DNA of 46,596 nucleotides from an uncultured Bacilli bacterium (GCA_947627435.1 CANQWB010000006.1:1-46596), one strand, 5' to 3'; positions 9,605-21,367 are shown, counted from the stretch's first letter. Notes: generated by a model from the letters alone, not told the origin. Numbers and translations are program-made.

Positions 9605-10162
9605 TTACGCTCTTGATACATATTTTCCATCACTAGTAGAAACTAAAATTTTCTCTCCCTGTTCAATAAATAATGGAACACGTACTAAAAGTCCTGTTTC
9701 TACATAAGCATCCTTTGTCGCATTGTTAGTTGTATTTCCTTTTACAGCTGGTTCTGTAGAAGTAACTGTCATTTCGATTTTATCTGGTAAAATAACTCCT
9801 AACAATTCTCCCTCAAAGAAAGATACAATGACATTCATATTTTCAATTAAATAGTTCTTATCATCGCCGATTTGGGCACTAGATAATTCTAATTGTTCAT
9901 AAGTTTCCATATTCATAAAATAATAAGTATCTCCAGTATTATATAAATACTGTACGTTAGATTTCTGAATATTTGCTTTTTCAAATTTGACATTGGTATT
10001 GAATGTTCTTTCTACTGTACCACCAGTTCTTAAATTTTTTAGTTTCGTCTTCATAAAAGCAGAACCTTTTCCTGGTTTTACATGTAAAAATTCAATTACT
10101 TGATAAATACCACCTTCAATAATCAATGTCATACCTGTTTTGATATCATTAACATTAATCAT
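9605..10162 (-). CDS. efp: Elongation factor P
   Basis: INVNDIKTGMTLIIEGGIYQVIEFLHVKPGKGSAFMKTKLKN. Confidence 0.95.
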   Translation of the reverse strand: MINVNDIKTGMTLIIEGGIYQVIEFLHVKPGKGSAFMKTKLKNLRTGGTVERTFNTNVKFEKANIQKSNVQYLYNTGDTYYFMNMETYEQLELSSAQIGDDKNYLIENMNVIVSFFEGELLGVILPDKIEMTVTSTEPAVKGNTTNNATKDAYVETGLLVRVPLFIEQGEKILVSTSDGKYVSRA

Positions 10163-10200
10163 GAACCTTACTCCTTTCTATCACTAGCAATTCTTCATTT

Positions 10201-10371
10201 TCATCTCATTTGGTTTTTCAATGAATCAGGATTATATTTTTTGATATAAGATTTCCCTTTTTCATTTTTTCTTATATTATTGGTTTGCTCAGCTTGTAAT
10301 TGAATTAATTTTTGATAATCAATTACAGAATGCATTTGTCCTTTAATATAAGGTACATTGGTTTGTTTCAT
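10201..10371 (-). CDS. Small basic hypothetical protein, 56 aa
   Basis: Hand-translated MKQTNVPYIKGQMHSVIDYQKLIQLQAEQTNNIRKNEKGKSYIKKYNPDSLKNQMR*; absent from the ORF track (too short). Confidence 0.5.
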   Translation of the reverse strand: MKQTNVPYIKGQMHSVIDYQKLIQLQAEQTNNIRKNEKGKSYIKKYNPDSLKNQMR

Positions 10372-10384
10372 ATACTACTCTTTT

Positions 10385-10552
10385 CTATTTTTCTTCTTTA
10401 TGTAACGTGTGACGTTGACATTTTGGACAATACTTATTCAATTCTAAACGATTGGTTGTATTTTTTTTGTTTTTTGGTGTACGATAATTTTTTTCATTAC
10501 ACTCACTACATTTTAATGTAATATTTTCTCTATTTTCACCTTTTTTTGCCAT
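10385..10552 (-). CDS. rpmG: 50S ribosomal protein L33
   Basis: Hand-translated [62 protein letters not shown]; missing from track (55 aa). Confidence 0.92.
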   Translation of the reverse strand: MAKKGENRENITLKCSECNEKNYRTPKNKKNTTNRLELNKYCPKCQRHTLHKEEK

Positions 10553-10628
10553 AGAAAACTCCTCCTTTTTAAAAGCATTATTTATATTATAACAAATCTA
10601 TCATATTTTTCAATCTTTTTTTTCAAAT

Positions 10629-12713
10629 TTATGGATAGAGTGTGAAATAAACATCACTGACACGTTTACTAATACGTCGATTCACAAATGACTGATAGCT
10701 ACTTCCATTATCATAATGATAAATATTGGGTGAGATCACCGTAAATGTAACACGCGGATTATCAGCTGGAGCATATCCTGCGAATGTCATAGAAATTGTT
10801 TCTTTATCGATGACACCATTTCCATCAGTATCGATAAAACTTTGACTCGTTCCAGTCTTGCCTGCAGGATTATAATCTAAATTGATAAATCCAGACCCAG
10901 TTCCTCCATATTTCATTACTTCTTGAAATCCTAATTTTACTCTTTCTAAATATTCATATTGGGTATCTAGCGTATTTAAAACAGTTGTAGGAACTTCATA
11001 TAATAAATGAGTAAAAGAATCTGCTTCACTACTATATACCTGTTTTAACAAATGTGGTTGAATTCTTTTTCCTCCATTCGCGATCGTACCAATATATTGG
11101 GAAAGTTGAATAGGCGTATAAGTATCATACTGTCCAATCGCAAAATCCAAAAGAAGTCCACCTACTTCACTTTTTCCTTTGTACCCTAAGCTTTCCAAAG
11201 GTAAATCAATTCCTGTTTCAACACCCAAACCAAATTGTGCAAATGTATCTCGATAAATAGAAAATGCATCTTCACTCACTTGTAAAGGCATATCATAATA
11301 ATAATCAACTCCTGCTACCTTTAAAGCAGTATAAAATTGATAAGTATTAGAAGAATATTTTAAAGCAGTTAAATCATTTAAATAACCCAGTGGTTTCCAC
11401 GAGCATTTTTGAGGAGCACCACGTAATTTTACACAAGTGTCATAACGTTGTTCACCAATTTGTAAGGCTCCTGTATTATATCCAACAATTTGAGAAGCTC
11501 CCTTAATAATAGATCCCACAGTAACAGGTGATGTAGTAATCCCAGGAGCATAATCATATACCTGATAATCTCCATCTTTCCATACAACTTGCTTCCCTGC
11601 CATTGCTAGAATTTCACCCGTATTTGGATCCGATACAATGACAAAAGAATGATTATAATACTCTGTATTGGGCTCTGATTTGGCTTTGATAATTTCTTCT
11701 GTAATAATTTGCTCTATTGCTTGTTGTAAACGAATATCAATCGTAAGTACCAAATCATTTCCACGAGAACCTTGTTGCGTTAAAATCTTACTACCATCTG
11801 CCTGCAATTCATATTGATCTTTCGCACCCTTTAAATAATCATCATACTGATATTCTAGATAACTAATTCCAACTCGATCATCTAAGGCGTATCCTTTTTC
11901 AGTATAATATTGTTTGAATTCCGCAGGAACACCTGTATCACTAGAAGAAACATTACCTAAGACAGTGCGAAATGTATCCCCATACAAATAAACACGATCC
12001 CAATCTAATTTAGTATCAAAACCTTTGAGATGGTCTACATTACTTGCAATCATCGCATATTCTTCATCAGTAACATCTTCATCTTTGATAACCTTTTCCG
12101 AATAAGAATATCCTTTATTCATTAATGTATAAATATAAGCCGCTTCTAAATCATATTCCGTATAATGAGATAATTCTTCATCGGTAATACGCTCTAATTT
12201 AAACTGTTCAATTTCACTAGAAGTTAATCTTCTTTCTTCTAATGCCTTCCATTCTTCATCGGTAATCTTTGCTTTTGCTAAATCAGGATGTTGTTTCACC
12301 CAAAAAATTCGTAAATTGGTATTAGAAAGTTTACTGGTAGGAAGCATAATCATATTTGCTACTTCATAGGCAAGTTCGATTTCTTCATTCGTCTTAATTC
12401 CAGACTGTTTTTTATAATAAATGACTCGTGTTGGTTCATTATCCACTAACAATTGATGATTTCTATCATAAATACGGCCTCTTGGAGCTGTACTTCCTTC
12501 TATAATACGTCGACTCAATTGTTCTAATTTCACTACATAAGTTTTATGTTCAATTACCTGAATACGAAATAAACCAACTAATAATATTAATATAAATACA
12601 GTAATAACACCAGCGAGTAAATTATATCTTTTTTCGATTATTCCTTTGATATCTTGATATTTTTTATAATAATTGTAACGTATACTACGATTTTTTTTGA
12701 ATGGCTTTTTCAT
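10629..12713 (-). CDS. Class B penicillin-binding protein 2
   Basis: SIIK, SSN, KTGTS motifs; N-terminal TM; start probably MKKPFKKNRS at 12713. Confidence 0.9.
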   Translation of the reverse strand: MKKPFKKNRSIRYNYYKKYQDIKGIIEKRYNLLAGVITVFILILLVGLFRIQVIEHKTYVVKLEQLSRRIIEGSTAPRGRIYDRNHQLLVDNEPTRVIYYKKQSGIKTNEEIELAYEVANMIMLPTSKLSNTNLRIFWVKQHPDLAKAKITDEEWKALEERRLTSSEIEQFKLERITDEELSHYTEYDLEAAYIYTLMNKGYSYSEKVIKDEDVTDEEYAMIASNVDHLKGFDTKLDWDRVYLYGDTFRTVLGNVSSSDTGVPAEFKQYYTEKGYALDDRVGISYLEYQYDDYLKGAKDQYELQADGSKILTQQGSRGNDLVLTIDIRLQQAIEQIITEEIIKAKSEPNTEYYNHSFVIVSDPNTGEILAMAGKQVVWKDGDYQVYDYAPGITTSPVTVGSIIKGASQIVGYNTGALQIGEQRYDTCVKLRGAPQKCSWKPLGYLNDLTALKYSSNTYQFYTALKVAGVDYYYDMPLQVSEDAFSIYRDTFAQFGLGVETGIDLPLESLGYKGKSEVGGLLLDFAIGQYDTYTPIQLSQYIGTIANGGKRIQPHLLKQVYSSEADSFTHLLYEVPTTVLNTLDTQYEYLERVKLGFQEVMKYGGTGSGFINLDYNPAGKTGTSQSFIDTDGNGVIDKETISMTFAGYAPADNPRVTFTVISPNIYHYDNGSSYQSFVNRRISKRVSDVYFTLYP

Positions 12714-13305
12714 ATAATTGATTGATGTATTCAAAGTCTATAATCTCAAAAAAATTTTTCATATAACGATCCCTCTCATTATAATAATTTAAATAATAAG
12801 CATGTTCCCAAATATCCATCGCAATTAATGGAATCAATCCATATGTATAAGGTGTATCTTGATTACTTAAATTGATAATTTCCAATTTATTTTGATCATT
12901 TAAAACTAGAAAAGTATAACCAGATCCTACTAAAAAAGCAGCCGTTTCTAAAAATTGTTGTTTGAAATTTTCGTAAGATCCATACTGCATTTCAATCGCA
13001 GATTTTAATGCTCCGACTGGTTGATTTTGCTTTTTTGGATTCATATTATAAAAATAAAGTTCATGGTTTAAAACACCACCCAAATAATATAAAATATCAT
13101 CACGATCACCTAACGGAAACATATCCAAATGAGTAACCAATTCCTCTTTAGAATATTCCATTTTGTAATCATTTTTTTGCAATAAAGAATTTAACTTATT
13201 TAAATAAGTTCCATAATGTTTTTCATAATGTAATCCTACTGTCTTTGTATCAATATAAGGTTCCAATGCATCATAATCATATGGAAGTGGTATCATCTGA
13301 TACAT
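12685..13305 (-). CDS. Fe/Mn superoxide dismutase family protein
   Basis: HYEKHYGTYLNKLN, NHELYFYNM, MDIWEHAYYLNYYNERDRY metal-ligand pattern. Confidence 0.82.
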   Translation of the reverse strand: MYQMIPLPYDYDALEPYIDTKTVGLHYEKHYGTYLNKLNSLLQKNDYKMEYSKEELVTHLDMFPLGDRDDILYYLGGVLNHELYFYNMNPKKQNQPVGALKSAIEMQYGSYENFKQQFLETAAFLVGSGYTFLVLNDQNKLEIINLSNQDTPYTYGLIPLIAMDIWEHAYYLNYYNERDRYMKNFFEIIDFEYINQLYEKAIQKKS

Positions 13306-13387
13306 AAAATCACCTCTTATTTTTATTTTATTAAGGTTTACTTACATTATTCTAAAATTGATACATATATTAATTTTGAGGTGTCAT

Positions 13388-13651
13388 ATGATTGAAAAAC
13401 TAATTAAAAAATACGTGGATGCCATGAATATAGAAGATATCTATCACTTTGCAGAACAAAATGGCGTGCATCTAACGAATACGGAATGTAACTACTTATA
13501 TCATACCATTCAAACAAAGTGGGAAAATGTCGTATTTGGAAATCCAGAACCCATTTTAAAAGATGCAAAACTACATTTAAATCCAACTACATATAAAAAA
13601 GCAGAGGAACTTCTCTACTTTTATTTAGATAAATATAAGCGTTATTTATAA
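13388..13651 (+). CDS. DUF2624 (YqfT-like) protein
   Basis: MIEKLIKKYVDAMNIEDIYHFAEQNGVHLTNTECNYLYHTIQTKW; beside nfo; GAGGTG SD before 13388. Confidence 0.7.
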   Translation: MIEKLIKKYVDAMNIEDIYHFAEQNGVHLTNTECNYLYHTIQTKWENVVFGNPEPILKDAKLHLNPTTYKKAEELLYFYLDKYKRYL

Positions 13652-14553
13652 AATGCTCGAATTTCTTCTATTAAATGGGGATTGAATTCTTGCTTACGAA
13701 TCATGTCAATTTCAAATCGGTATGGTGGGTACATACGTTCTTTACTATTATCATCAAAACTTACATAAGGTGTTTCTAATATTTTAGGAATACCTTTTAA
13801 TTTTTCATGATAAAGAACATATAATAAAGCATCAAAACCAATCTTACCATATCCAATATTTTCATGACGATCTTTATGACTTCCACGCTCATTCTTACTA
13901 TCATTGATGTGCAAACATCCTAGTTTTTCTAATCCTATAATGTGATCAAATTGTTCTAAAGTTGCATCAAAATCATGAACTGAATATCCTGCATCATGAA
14001 TATGACAAGTATCTAAGCAAACCATCACTTTATCTTTATATTGAACTCCATCGAGGATCGTTTTTATTTCTTCAAAAGTAGCGCCACATTCGCTTCCTTT
14101 TCCAGCCATTGTTTCTAGACAGATAATTGCTTTTGTATCTTTCGTAATCACTTGATTTAAGGCAAATATAATGTTACGGATTCCTTCTTCACTGCCAAGG
14201 CCTACATGAGATCCTGGATGTAAAACCAATTTCGTAATTCCTAATGTTTCGACACGTTTTACTTCTTGTTTTAAAAAAGAAATAGCAAAGTCATAATTAG
14301 AACCATTATTTGCAAGATTAATAATATAAGGCGCATGAACAATGACATTTTGAATATCAATTCCTTTTTCTTTCATCAAATCTTTGGCTTTCTTGGTTTG
14401 TTCTAGACTAATATCCGCACGATTGGTATTTTGAGGAGCTCCTGTATAAAACATGAAAGTGTTTGCACCATAAGAAAGTGCTTCTTCGACACTTCCCAGT
14501 AACTGTGTATCTTTATTAAAAGAGACATGTGCTCCAATAATTAAATCATTCAT
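13642..14553 (-). CDS. nfo: Deoxyribonuclease IV (endonuclease IV)
   Basis: VIVHAPYIINLAN, VLHPGSHVG, CLDTCHIHDAGY, HINDSKNERGSHKDRHENIGYG. Confidence 0.95.
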   Translation of the reverse strand: MNDLIIGAHVSFNKDTQLLGSVEEALSYGANTFMFYTGAPQNTNRADISLEQTKKAKDLMKEKGIDIQNVIVHAPYIINLANNGSNYDFAISFLKQEVKRVETLGITKLVLHPGSHVGLGSEEGIRNIIFALNQVITKDTKAIICLETMAGKGSECGATFEEIKTILDGVQYKDKVMVCLDTCHIHDAGYSVHDFDATLEQFDHIIGLEKLGCLHINDSKNERGSHKDRHENIGYGKIGFDALLYVLYHEKLKGIPKILETPYVSFDDNSKERMYPPYRFEIDMIRKQEFNPHLIEEIRAFYK

Positions 14554-14607
14554 TCTTTCACCTACTTCTTTTTTATTATAAAAGAAAAATACCTTTTATT
14601 CAAGGTA

Positions 14608-15123
14608 TTATCCTAAAATCGTACCTAAAACACCATAAGACATAATCATCATAATGATACCTGCTAAGACAACTCCTAAAATAGAAGCAAGTAAGGCTTT
14701 TTTCTTATCCATATCAATCATAGAAGCAATCAAAGTACCTGTCCATGCTCCTGTTCCAGGAAGCGGAATTCCTACAAAGAAAAATAGTCCCCAAAATTGT
14801 AACTGTTCAATTTTTTCTTTTTTGGAAAGTGCTTTGTTTTCTAATTTTGTAATCATAGGTTCAATTCTATGCCATTTTTTTAGTTTATTAAAAATAGGTG
14901 TAATCCACCATAAAATAAATGGAATTGGCAAAATATTTCCAATAAAACAAATCAAAAATGCCAAAGCTGGATTCACATGTAACAATGAAGCAGCTAAAAT
15001 ACCACCCCTTAATTCTAAAATAGGTAAACAAGAAATAAAGAATATTATTAATTCTTTTCCAAAAGGAATACTAGTGATACCACCCAATAATTGTACGATG
15101 GATTCGACTAAATTTTCTACCAT
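14608..15123 (-). CDS. Small multi-drug export protein family membrane protein
   Basis: FISCLPILELRGGILAA; PLPGTGAWTGTLIASMI. Confidence 0.8.
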   Translation of the reverse strand: MVENLVESIVQLLGGITSIPFGKELIIFFISCLPILELRGGILAASLLHVNPALAFLICFIGNILPIPFILWWITPIFNKLKKWHRIEPMITKLENKALSKKEKIEQLQFWGLFFFVGIPLPGTGAWTGTLIASMIDMDKKKALLASILGVVLAGIIMMIMSYGVLGTILG

Positions 15124-15194
15124 AAGATCACCCTTATTTCATATGTTTTTATTGTATCATAAATAACCAAAAAAAAACACCTACATCTTATCAT

Positions 15195-15824
15195 TTAAAG
15201 GAGTTCTTCTTTTTTAATAATGAATAATTTATTTTGTCTATAAAAGGCATAGAAAATCTGCTCAAGTGCTACATTTTCCTTTTGCAACATACGATTTAAC
15301 CAAGATTCATCTTTATCCAATTCTTGCAAACTATGTTTTTGAATCTCCCCATCTAAAATAAGAGGCATAGGATAGTCTTTGGTATTTTGAAATACAGATA
15401 AATCGCCACTTGTTTCCAATACCGCATAATCTACTTCTTCTAAACTTTTAATACCTTCCCCTCTTAGCTGTGTTACTAAATCATCTAAAGTATATCTTAA
15501 TTTTGTCATTGCACTAAAATTAACCTTCCCATTTTTAATAATCACTGTAGGATGACCATCAATCAAATTTCTAAATTTTTCGCTTTTTAAACTAATATAA
15601 CTAATTGCTACTTCGCAAACAACAAGCACCAAGATTGGTACAATAGAAATCCAAACAGATTTATCTGCATCTTCAATGGAAATAGCTGCCAGTTCTGCAA
15701 CTAAAACAGTTACAATTAAATCGCCAATTCCCAGTTCACCTACTTCCTTCTTCCCCATTAAACGATACATAAAAATGATAAAAAAATAAAGCAGAAGCGT
15801 TTTGAATATTAAACTCATATACAT
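15195..15824 (-). CDS. DUF421 (YetF-like) membrane protein
   Basis: YRLMGKKEVGELGIGDLIVTVLVAELAAI and DGHPTVIIKNGKV. Confidence 0.85.
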   Translation of the reverse strand: MYMSLIFKTLLLYFFIIFMYRLMGKKEVGELGIGDLIVTVLVAELAAISIEDADKSVWISIVPILVLVVCEVAISYISLKSEKFRNLIDGHPTVIIKNGKVNFSAMTKLRYTLDDLVTQLRGEGIKSLEEVDYAVLETSGDLSVFQNTKDYPMPLILDGEIQKHSLQELDKDESWLNRMLQKENVALEQIFYAFYRQNKLFIIKKEELL

Positions 15825-15898
15825 ATTATCACCTACTTCATTATGTACGAAATCATAATCATTTATTCACTTTCATATATCTTATTAGGAGGAATATT

Positions 15899-16276
15899 AT
15901 GAAATATTTAAAAAATGTGGGTAAAGTAATAGGAATTATGATTCTCATGTTTCTTGTGTTCACATTCCTAATAACGATTCTGAATTATTTTAATATCATT
16001 GGAAAAAATTGGGTTACAACACTAGAAATTATATTTCCCATTCTGACATTCTTAATAGGTGGGTTTAGTATTGGCAAAAATAGCCATCAAAATGGATGGT
16101 TAGAGGGTCTTAAATTAGCTGTGATTTTTATCATTCTAATGATTTTATTTAATTACTTAGGATTACGAAATCATCTAGAACTAAAAAATCTAATCTATTA
16201 TTTAATACTAACGATTACTTGTATTTTTGGAAGTATGGTTGGAATTAATCAAAAAGAAAAAAAAGAAAAAAGATAA
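15899..16276 (+). CDS. TIGR04086-like membrane protein
   Basis: Four TM segments; LIGGFSIGKNSHQNGWLEGLKLAVIFI. Confidence 0.6.
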   Translation: MKYLKNVGKVIGIMILMFLVFTFLITILNYFNIIGKNWVTTLEIIFPILTFLIGGFSIGKNSHQNGWLEGLKLAVIFIILMILFNYLGLRNHLELKNLIYYLILTITCIFGSMVGINQKEKKEKR

Positions 16277-16277
16277 A

Positions 16278-16706
16278 TTATCTTCTTCCATAACGTTTTT
16301 GTGGTTCTTCATACGAACGATTCACTGGATCTAAATGTGTCTGGAGATAGTCCATACAATCTGCTTGAAAATTAGTAAGCTGTGTCATTCTTAAAACTTC
16401 TCTAGTATAAAAGTCGCATACAACGACAAACATATCATCAGTAAATTGATCCCATAAAAAACCAGTCGTGATATTTTCAAAACTAGAACGGAATTGTGAT
16501 TGTTTCATAGCGTCCATTTGTGAACTAACACCTGCAATCGTACGTTCAATTAATCCATGAAAAGCTGGAACGGATACTTTTAAGGTATTGTTATTATCTA
16601 AGAAGAAAACAACTAAATCATCATACGATATTTGTTCTAGCGAACTTTTCTTTACAATCATCGTTGAAGTCTTTATTGTTTCAAGTTCATTTCTTACTAC
16701 TGACAT
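16278..16706 (-). CDS. Hypothetical protein
   Basis: Complete ORF upstream of tgt; no family recognised. Confidence 0.55.
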   Translation of the reverse strand: MSVVRNELETIKTSTMIVKKSSLEQISYDDLVVFFLDNNNTLKVSVPAFHGLIERTIAGVSSQMDAMKQSQFRSSFENITTGFLWDQFTDDMFVVVCDFYTREVLRMTQLTNFQADCMDYLQTHLDPVNRSYEEPQKRYGRR

Positions 16707-16761
16707 ATATAAAACCTCCGTTACGCGTTAGAATATCACAATCCATAAAAAAAATCAATTA

Positions 16762-17934
<1,173 letters not shown>

Positions 17935-17973
17935 TCAAAAAAAAAGCCCATATAATGAATTTGAGGGATTGTT

Positions 17974-18525
17974 ATGTATATGCACTATCAAAATTTATTG
18001 AAAAGAAAATTAGTACTCACAAAAGATACTTTGCAGGATTATGCACAAATAGAACGTATTGGGAATCATTTATGCATCAGAATCGATAATCAAAATTATT
18101 CTAAGGCAATTCTATCAAATGCACAAACAAGATTTGAAGAAGCGAAAACATTGATTCAAAGAAACAAAACGCAATATCATCATTTTAATATTCCTATAAA
18201 TACAAATACCAAAAAATGGTTATTGTTAACTACAATGACATTTCCAGACAATGAAAAATTTTTAAATATATTAAAATCTTATGACATAACATTAGAAGAT
18301 TGTAAATTATTTAGTACTCAAATTGATCATTTTATATCTCATATCTCAGAAATACAAGATCCTGATGATTCTCTTGAATGGATTATAATTGAATATTTAG
18401 ATATTCAAAAACTAAAAGCAATTATGAAATACTATAATTTAAAGAATATGGAAGTAATTATCAATAAAATACTAGAGATTTCCTATATTCATCCAGAAAT
18501 GCTTGAAAAACAAAAAGAAAAATAA
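17974..18525 (+). CDS. Hypothetical protein
   Basis: Complete ORF followed by AATCC-GCAA-GGATT-T6 terminator. Confidence 0.5.
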   Translation: MYMHYQNLLKRKLVLTKDTLQDYAQIERIGNHLCIRIDNQNYSKAILSNAQTRFEEAKTLIQRNKTQYHHFNIPINTNTKKWLLLTTMTFPDNEKFLNILKSYDITLEDCKLFSTQIDHFISHISEIQDPDDSLEWIIIEYLDIQKLKAIMKYYNLKNMEVIINKILEISYIHPEMLEKQKEK

Positions 18526-18541
18526 AATCCGCAAGGATTTT

Positions 18542-19156
18542 TTAAATGCAATCAAAAAATGTTTGAAATAAAATTTGACTGTTTGCATCATCAATAGATT
18601 CGGGATGCCATTGTACTCCTATAAAAAATTTTTTATTAGAATCTTCCACTGCTTCAATGACTCCATCACAAGTTGCAACAACTGGCAAATCCGTACATAG
18701 TAACTGTTCGTGATGACGGCTATTGACTATAATTGTTTCTTTTTGAAGAATCGAATACAATTTAGAATTTTTTTGAATTGAAACGGGGTGTACATAATCC
18801 ATTAATTGATGGTGATTATCGGAAACAATTTTGCCTAGTTTTCCCCCATAAGTACATCCCATTGTCTGCATTCCCAAACAAATACCTAAAGTAGGAATAT
18901 TATTTTGGTATAAATATTGAACCGTTTTTATATCATAATCATAGTAATCTGTTCCACCTTGCAAAATCACTCCATCACACATGGAAATCATATCTATCAT
19001 ATCTTGAAAAGCAACATCAGACATATTACCTTCATCACAAGTAGGAATAATACCAATTGGAATACAATTATATTCACAAATTTTATCACTTAACTCACGA
19101 TTAATTGTATAAGAATCTAAATTAGGTCTTACTAAAATACCAATTTTCTTTTTCAT
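18542..19156 (-). CDS. Gamma-glutamyl-gamma-aminobutyrate hydrolase family (class I glutamine amidotransferase)
   Basis: LGICLGMQTMG nucleophile and GVQWHPES. Confidence 0.88.
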   Translation of the reverse strand: MKKKIGILVRPNLDSYTINRELSDKICEYNCIPIGIIPTCDEGNMSDVAFQDMIDMISMCDGVILQGGTDYYDYDIKTVQYLYQNNIPTLGICLGMQTMGCTYGGKLGKIVSDNHHQLMDYVHPVSIQKNSKLYSILQKETIIVNSRHHEQLLCTDLPVVATCDGVIEAVEDSNKKFFIGVQWHPESIDDANSQILFQTFFDCI

Positions 19157-19205
19157 AACAGCCTCCTATTTCAATATATGTAAGAATTTTTTCTTTTAGT
19201 AAAAC

Positions 19206-19234
19206 GAAAAAGTCCTAAAATTGGACTTTTTCTC
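19206..19234 (-). terminator. glyQS terminator
   Basis: GAAAAAGTCC-AATTTTA-GGACTTTTTC hairpin. Confidence 0.75.
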
Positions 19235-20594
19235 TTATATAAAGTAATAATTCAGATACAAGAATGACCTCTTGTTTCATGGTATCACGATCACGAACCG
19301 TAACTGTGCCCTTTTCTAATGTTTCATCGTCTATTGTGACACAATATGGCGTACCAATGATATCTTGTCTACGATAACGTTTTCCAATGTTTCCTGATTC
19401 ATCATATGTTACCATAAATTCTTTAGATAGCATTTTGAAAATTTCATCTGCTTTTTCATTATGATATTTTTTAACAAGTGGTAAAACTGCAACTTTGTAT
19501 GGTGCGACAAATGGATGAAAATGCATAATTTCTCTTATAGTGCCATCTTCTAATGTTTGTTCTTCATAAGCATTGCATAAATATGCAAGGACCATACGAT
19601 CTGCACCTAAACTTGGTTCAATGACATAAGGAATGTATTTTTCATTGGTTTCAGGATCTAAATATTCCATACTTTGACCCGATACTTTTTGATGTTGCGT
19701 TAAATCATAATTCGTGCGACTTGCAACGCCCCATAATTCACCCCAACCAAATGGAAATAAATATTCAAAATCAGTTGTTGCATTACTATAGAAACTCAAT
19801 TCCTCCGGATCATGATCACGTAAACGTAATTTATCTTCATGAATTCCTAAATCGAGTAACCATTTGTGACAATAATCTTTCCAATATTGAAACCAATCTA
19901 ATTCTGTTCCCGGTTTACAGAAAAATTCAAGTTCCATTTGTTCAAATTCACGTGTTCTAAAAGTAAAGTTACCCGGTGTAATTTCATTACGAAAACTTTT
20001 ACCAACTTGCGCAATTCCAAATGGTACTTTTAAACGCATAGAACGTTGCACATTTAAAAAATTAACAAAGATACCTTGTGCGGTTTCTGGTCTTAAGTAA
20101 ATTGTACTCTTCGCATCTTCTGTGACACCTTGAAATGTTTTAAACATTAAATTAAATTGACGTATATCTGTATAATCTAATGCGCCACAATTAGGACAAA
20201 CAATACGATTTTCGCGAATATAGTCTAATAATTGTTCGTTACTCCAACCACCAGCTTCTATTTTTCCTTGACTAGCATCTTCAATTAATTTATCAGCACG
20301 ATGACGTGTCTTACATTTTTTGCAATCAATCAAAGGATCTGAGAAAGTAGACAAATGCCCACTTGCTTCCCAAGTTTTGGGATTCATTAAAATTGCACTA
20401 TCCATACCAACATTATATGGATTTTCTTGTACAAATCGTTTTAGCCAAGCTTTTTTTACATTATTTTTTAACTCTGCACCCAAAGGACCATAATCCCATG
20501 TATTTGCAAGTCCTCCATAAATTTCACTACCTTGAAAAATAAATCCATACTGCTTACATAAATTAACTAGTTTTTCCATTGTAAGTTCATTCAT
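19215..20594 (-). CDS. glyQS: Glycyl-tRNA synthetase (alpha2 type)
   Basis: [48 protein letters not shown]. Confidence 0.96.
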   Translation of the reverse strand: MNELTMEKLVNLCKQYGFIFQGSEIYGGLANTWDYGPLGAELKNNVKKAWLKRFVQENPYNVGMDSAILMNPKTWEASGHLSTFSDPLIDCKKCKTRHRADKLIEDASQGKIEAGGWSNEQLLDYIRENRIVCPNCGALDYTDIRQFNLMFKTFQGVTEDAKSTIYLRPETAQGIFVNFLNVQRSMRLKVPFGIAQVGKSFRNEITPGNFTFRTREFEQMELEFFCKPGTELDWFQYWKDYCHKWLLDLGIHEDKLRLRDHDPEELSFYSNATTDFEYLFPFGWGELWGVASRTNYDLTQHQKVSGQSMEYLDPETNEKYIPYVIEPSLGADRMVLAYLCNAYEEQTLEDGTIREIMHFHPFVAPYKVAVLPLVKKYHNEKADEIFKMLSKEFMVTYDESGNIGKRYRRQDIIGTPYCVTIDDETLEKGTVTVRDRDTMKQEVILVSELLLYIREKVQF

Positions 20595-20611
20595 ATAACT
20601 CTCCCTTTCTA

Positions 20612-20729
20612 AAAAGAAAAACTCCTAGATATGTAAGGACGAGTTTCCCCGCGGTTCCACCTTACTTATTCTAGAAGAATCCACTCTTTTTTATATTGCT
20701 CCGGTTTTCCACACCATCATCACATTGAT
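20612..20729 (-). ncRNA. T-box leader of glyQS (unusually short)
   Basis: AAGGTGGAACCGCG antiterminator motif (complement 20650-20661), terminator AAACTC...GAGTTTTTC; promoter TTGACT-N17-TACAAT immediately upstream. Confidence 0.85.
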
Positions 20730-20776
20730 ACTATCATTGTATTCTAAAACAAAAAAAGAGTCAACTCTTTTTCGTT

Positions 20777-20986
20777 TTATTTTATAGAATTTTTATAATC
20801 TTCTAAAAATATCTGATCTGGCTTCTTATGAAAAATTTGGGCAATTTGAACCGCCATATCATAGGATAATTTACGATTTTGATTCTCAATTTGTGAATAA
20901 AATGGTTTACTAATGCCTAACTTATTTGCCATATCTTGTGTGGTCATTTTTTTCTTTTTTCTTAGCTCTCTTAGTACTTGGTACAT
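20777..20986 (-). CDS. XRE-family HTH regulator
   Basis: LRELRKKKKMTTQDMANKLGISKPFYSQIENQNRKLSYDMAVQIAQIF. Confidence 0.88.
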   Translation of the reverse strand: MYQVLRELRKKKKMTTQDMANKLGISKPFYSQIENQNRKLSYDMAVQIAQIFHKKPDQIFLEDYKNSIK

Positions 20987-21021
20987 ACTACTCCTCCTAC
21001 TTCTTATAATTCATTATAACA

Positions 21022-21044
21022 TATAGTCCACTGATAGTGTACTG
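21022..21044. promoter_or_regulatory. Operator-like dyad over the XRE gene promoter
   Basis: Minus strand TACACTATCAGTGGACTATATGTTATAAT, directly upstream of and overlapping the -35 of an extended -10 promoter. Confidence 0.5.
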
Positions 21045-21109
21045 TTTTTTTAAACAATCTATGAGAAAATATTAATATAATTGGTAATAATTGGAAATTA
21101 GGTGAAATA

Positions 21110-21355
21110 ATGATTGGTAATAAAGAACTAATGGAAGAATACAATATTTTTGCTAATAATGTGAGATTTTATCGCAAAAAAATGCACTATACACAGGAAA
21201 CTTTAGCGGAAAAAGCAGATATTAGTATATCATATATCAAACAAATTGAAGCTGGGAAAGAGTATAAAAATATTTCATTGTCCGTTATGCAAAAATTGGC
21301 AAAATCCCTCAATGTGAATTTAAAATCATTATTTACAACCGAAAAAGAGATATAG
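21110..21355 (+). CDS. XRE-family HTH regulator
   Basis: NVRFYRKKMHYTQETLAEKADISISYIKQIEAGKEYKNISLSVMQKLAKSL. Confidence 0.88.
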   Translation: MIGNKELMEEYNIFANNVRFYRKKMHYTQETLAEKADISISYIKQIEAGKEYKNISLSVMQKLAKSLNVNLKSLFTTEKEI

Positions 21356-21367
21356 AATCTCTTTTTA
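21342..21367. terminator. Bidirectional terminator
   Basis: AAAAAGAGAT-ATAGA-ATCTCTTTTT. Confidence 0.7.

Noticed and set aside
10312-10521. Plus-strand 69-aa ORF
   Set aside because: Antisense to the clear rpmG gene and the 56-aa ORF.
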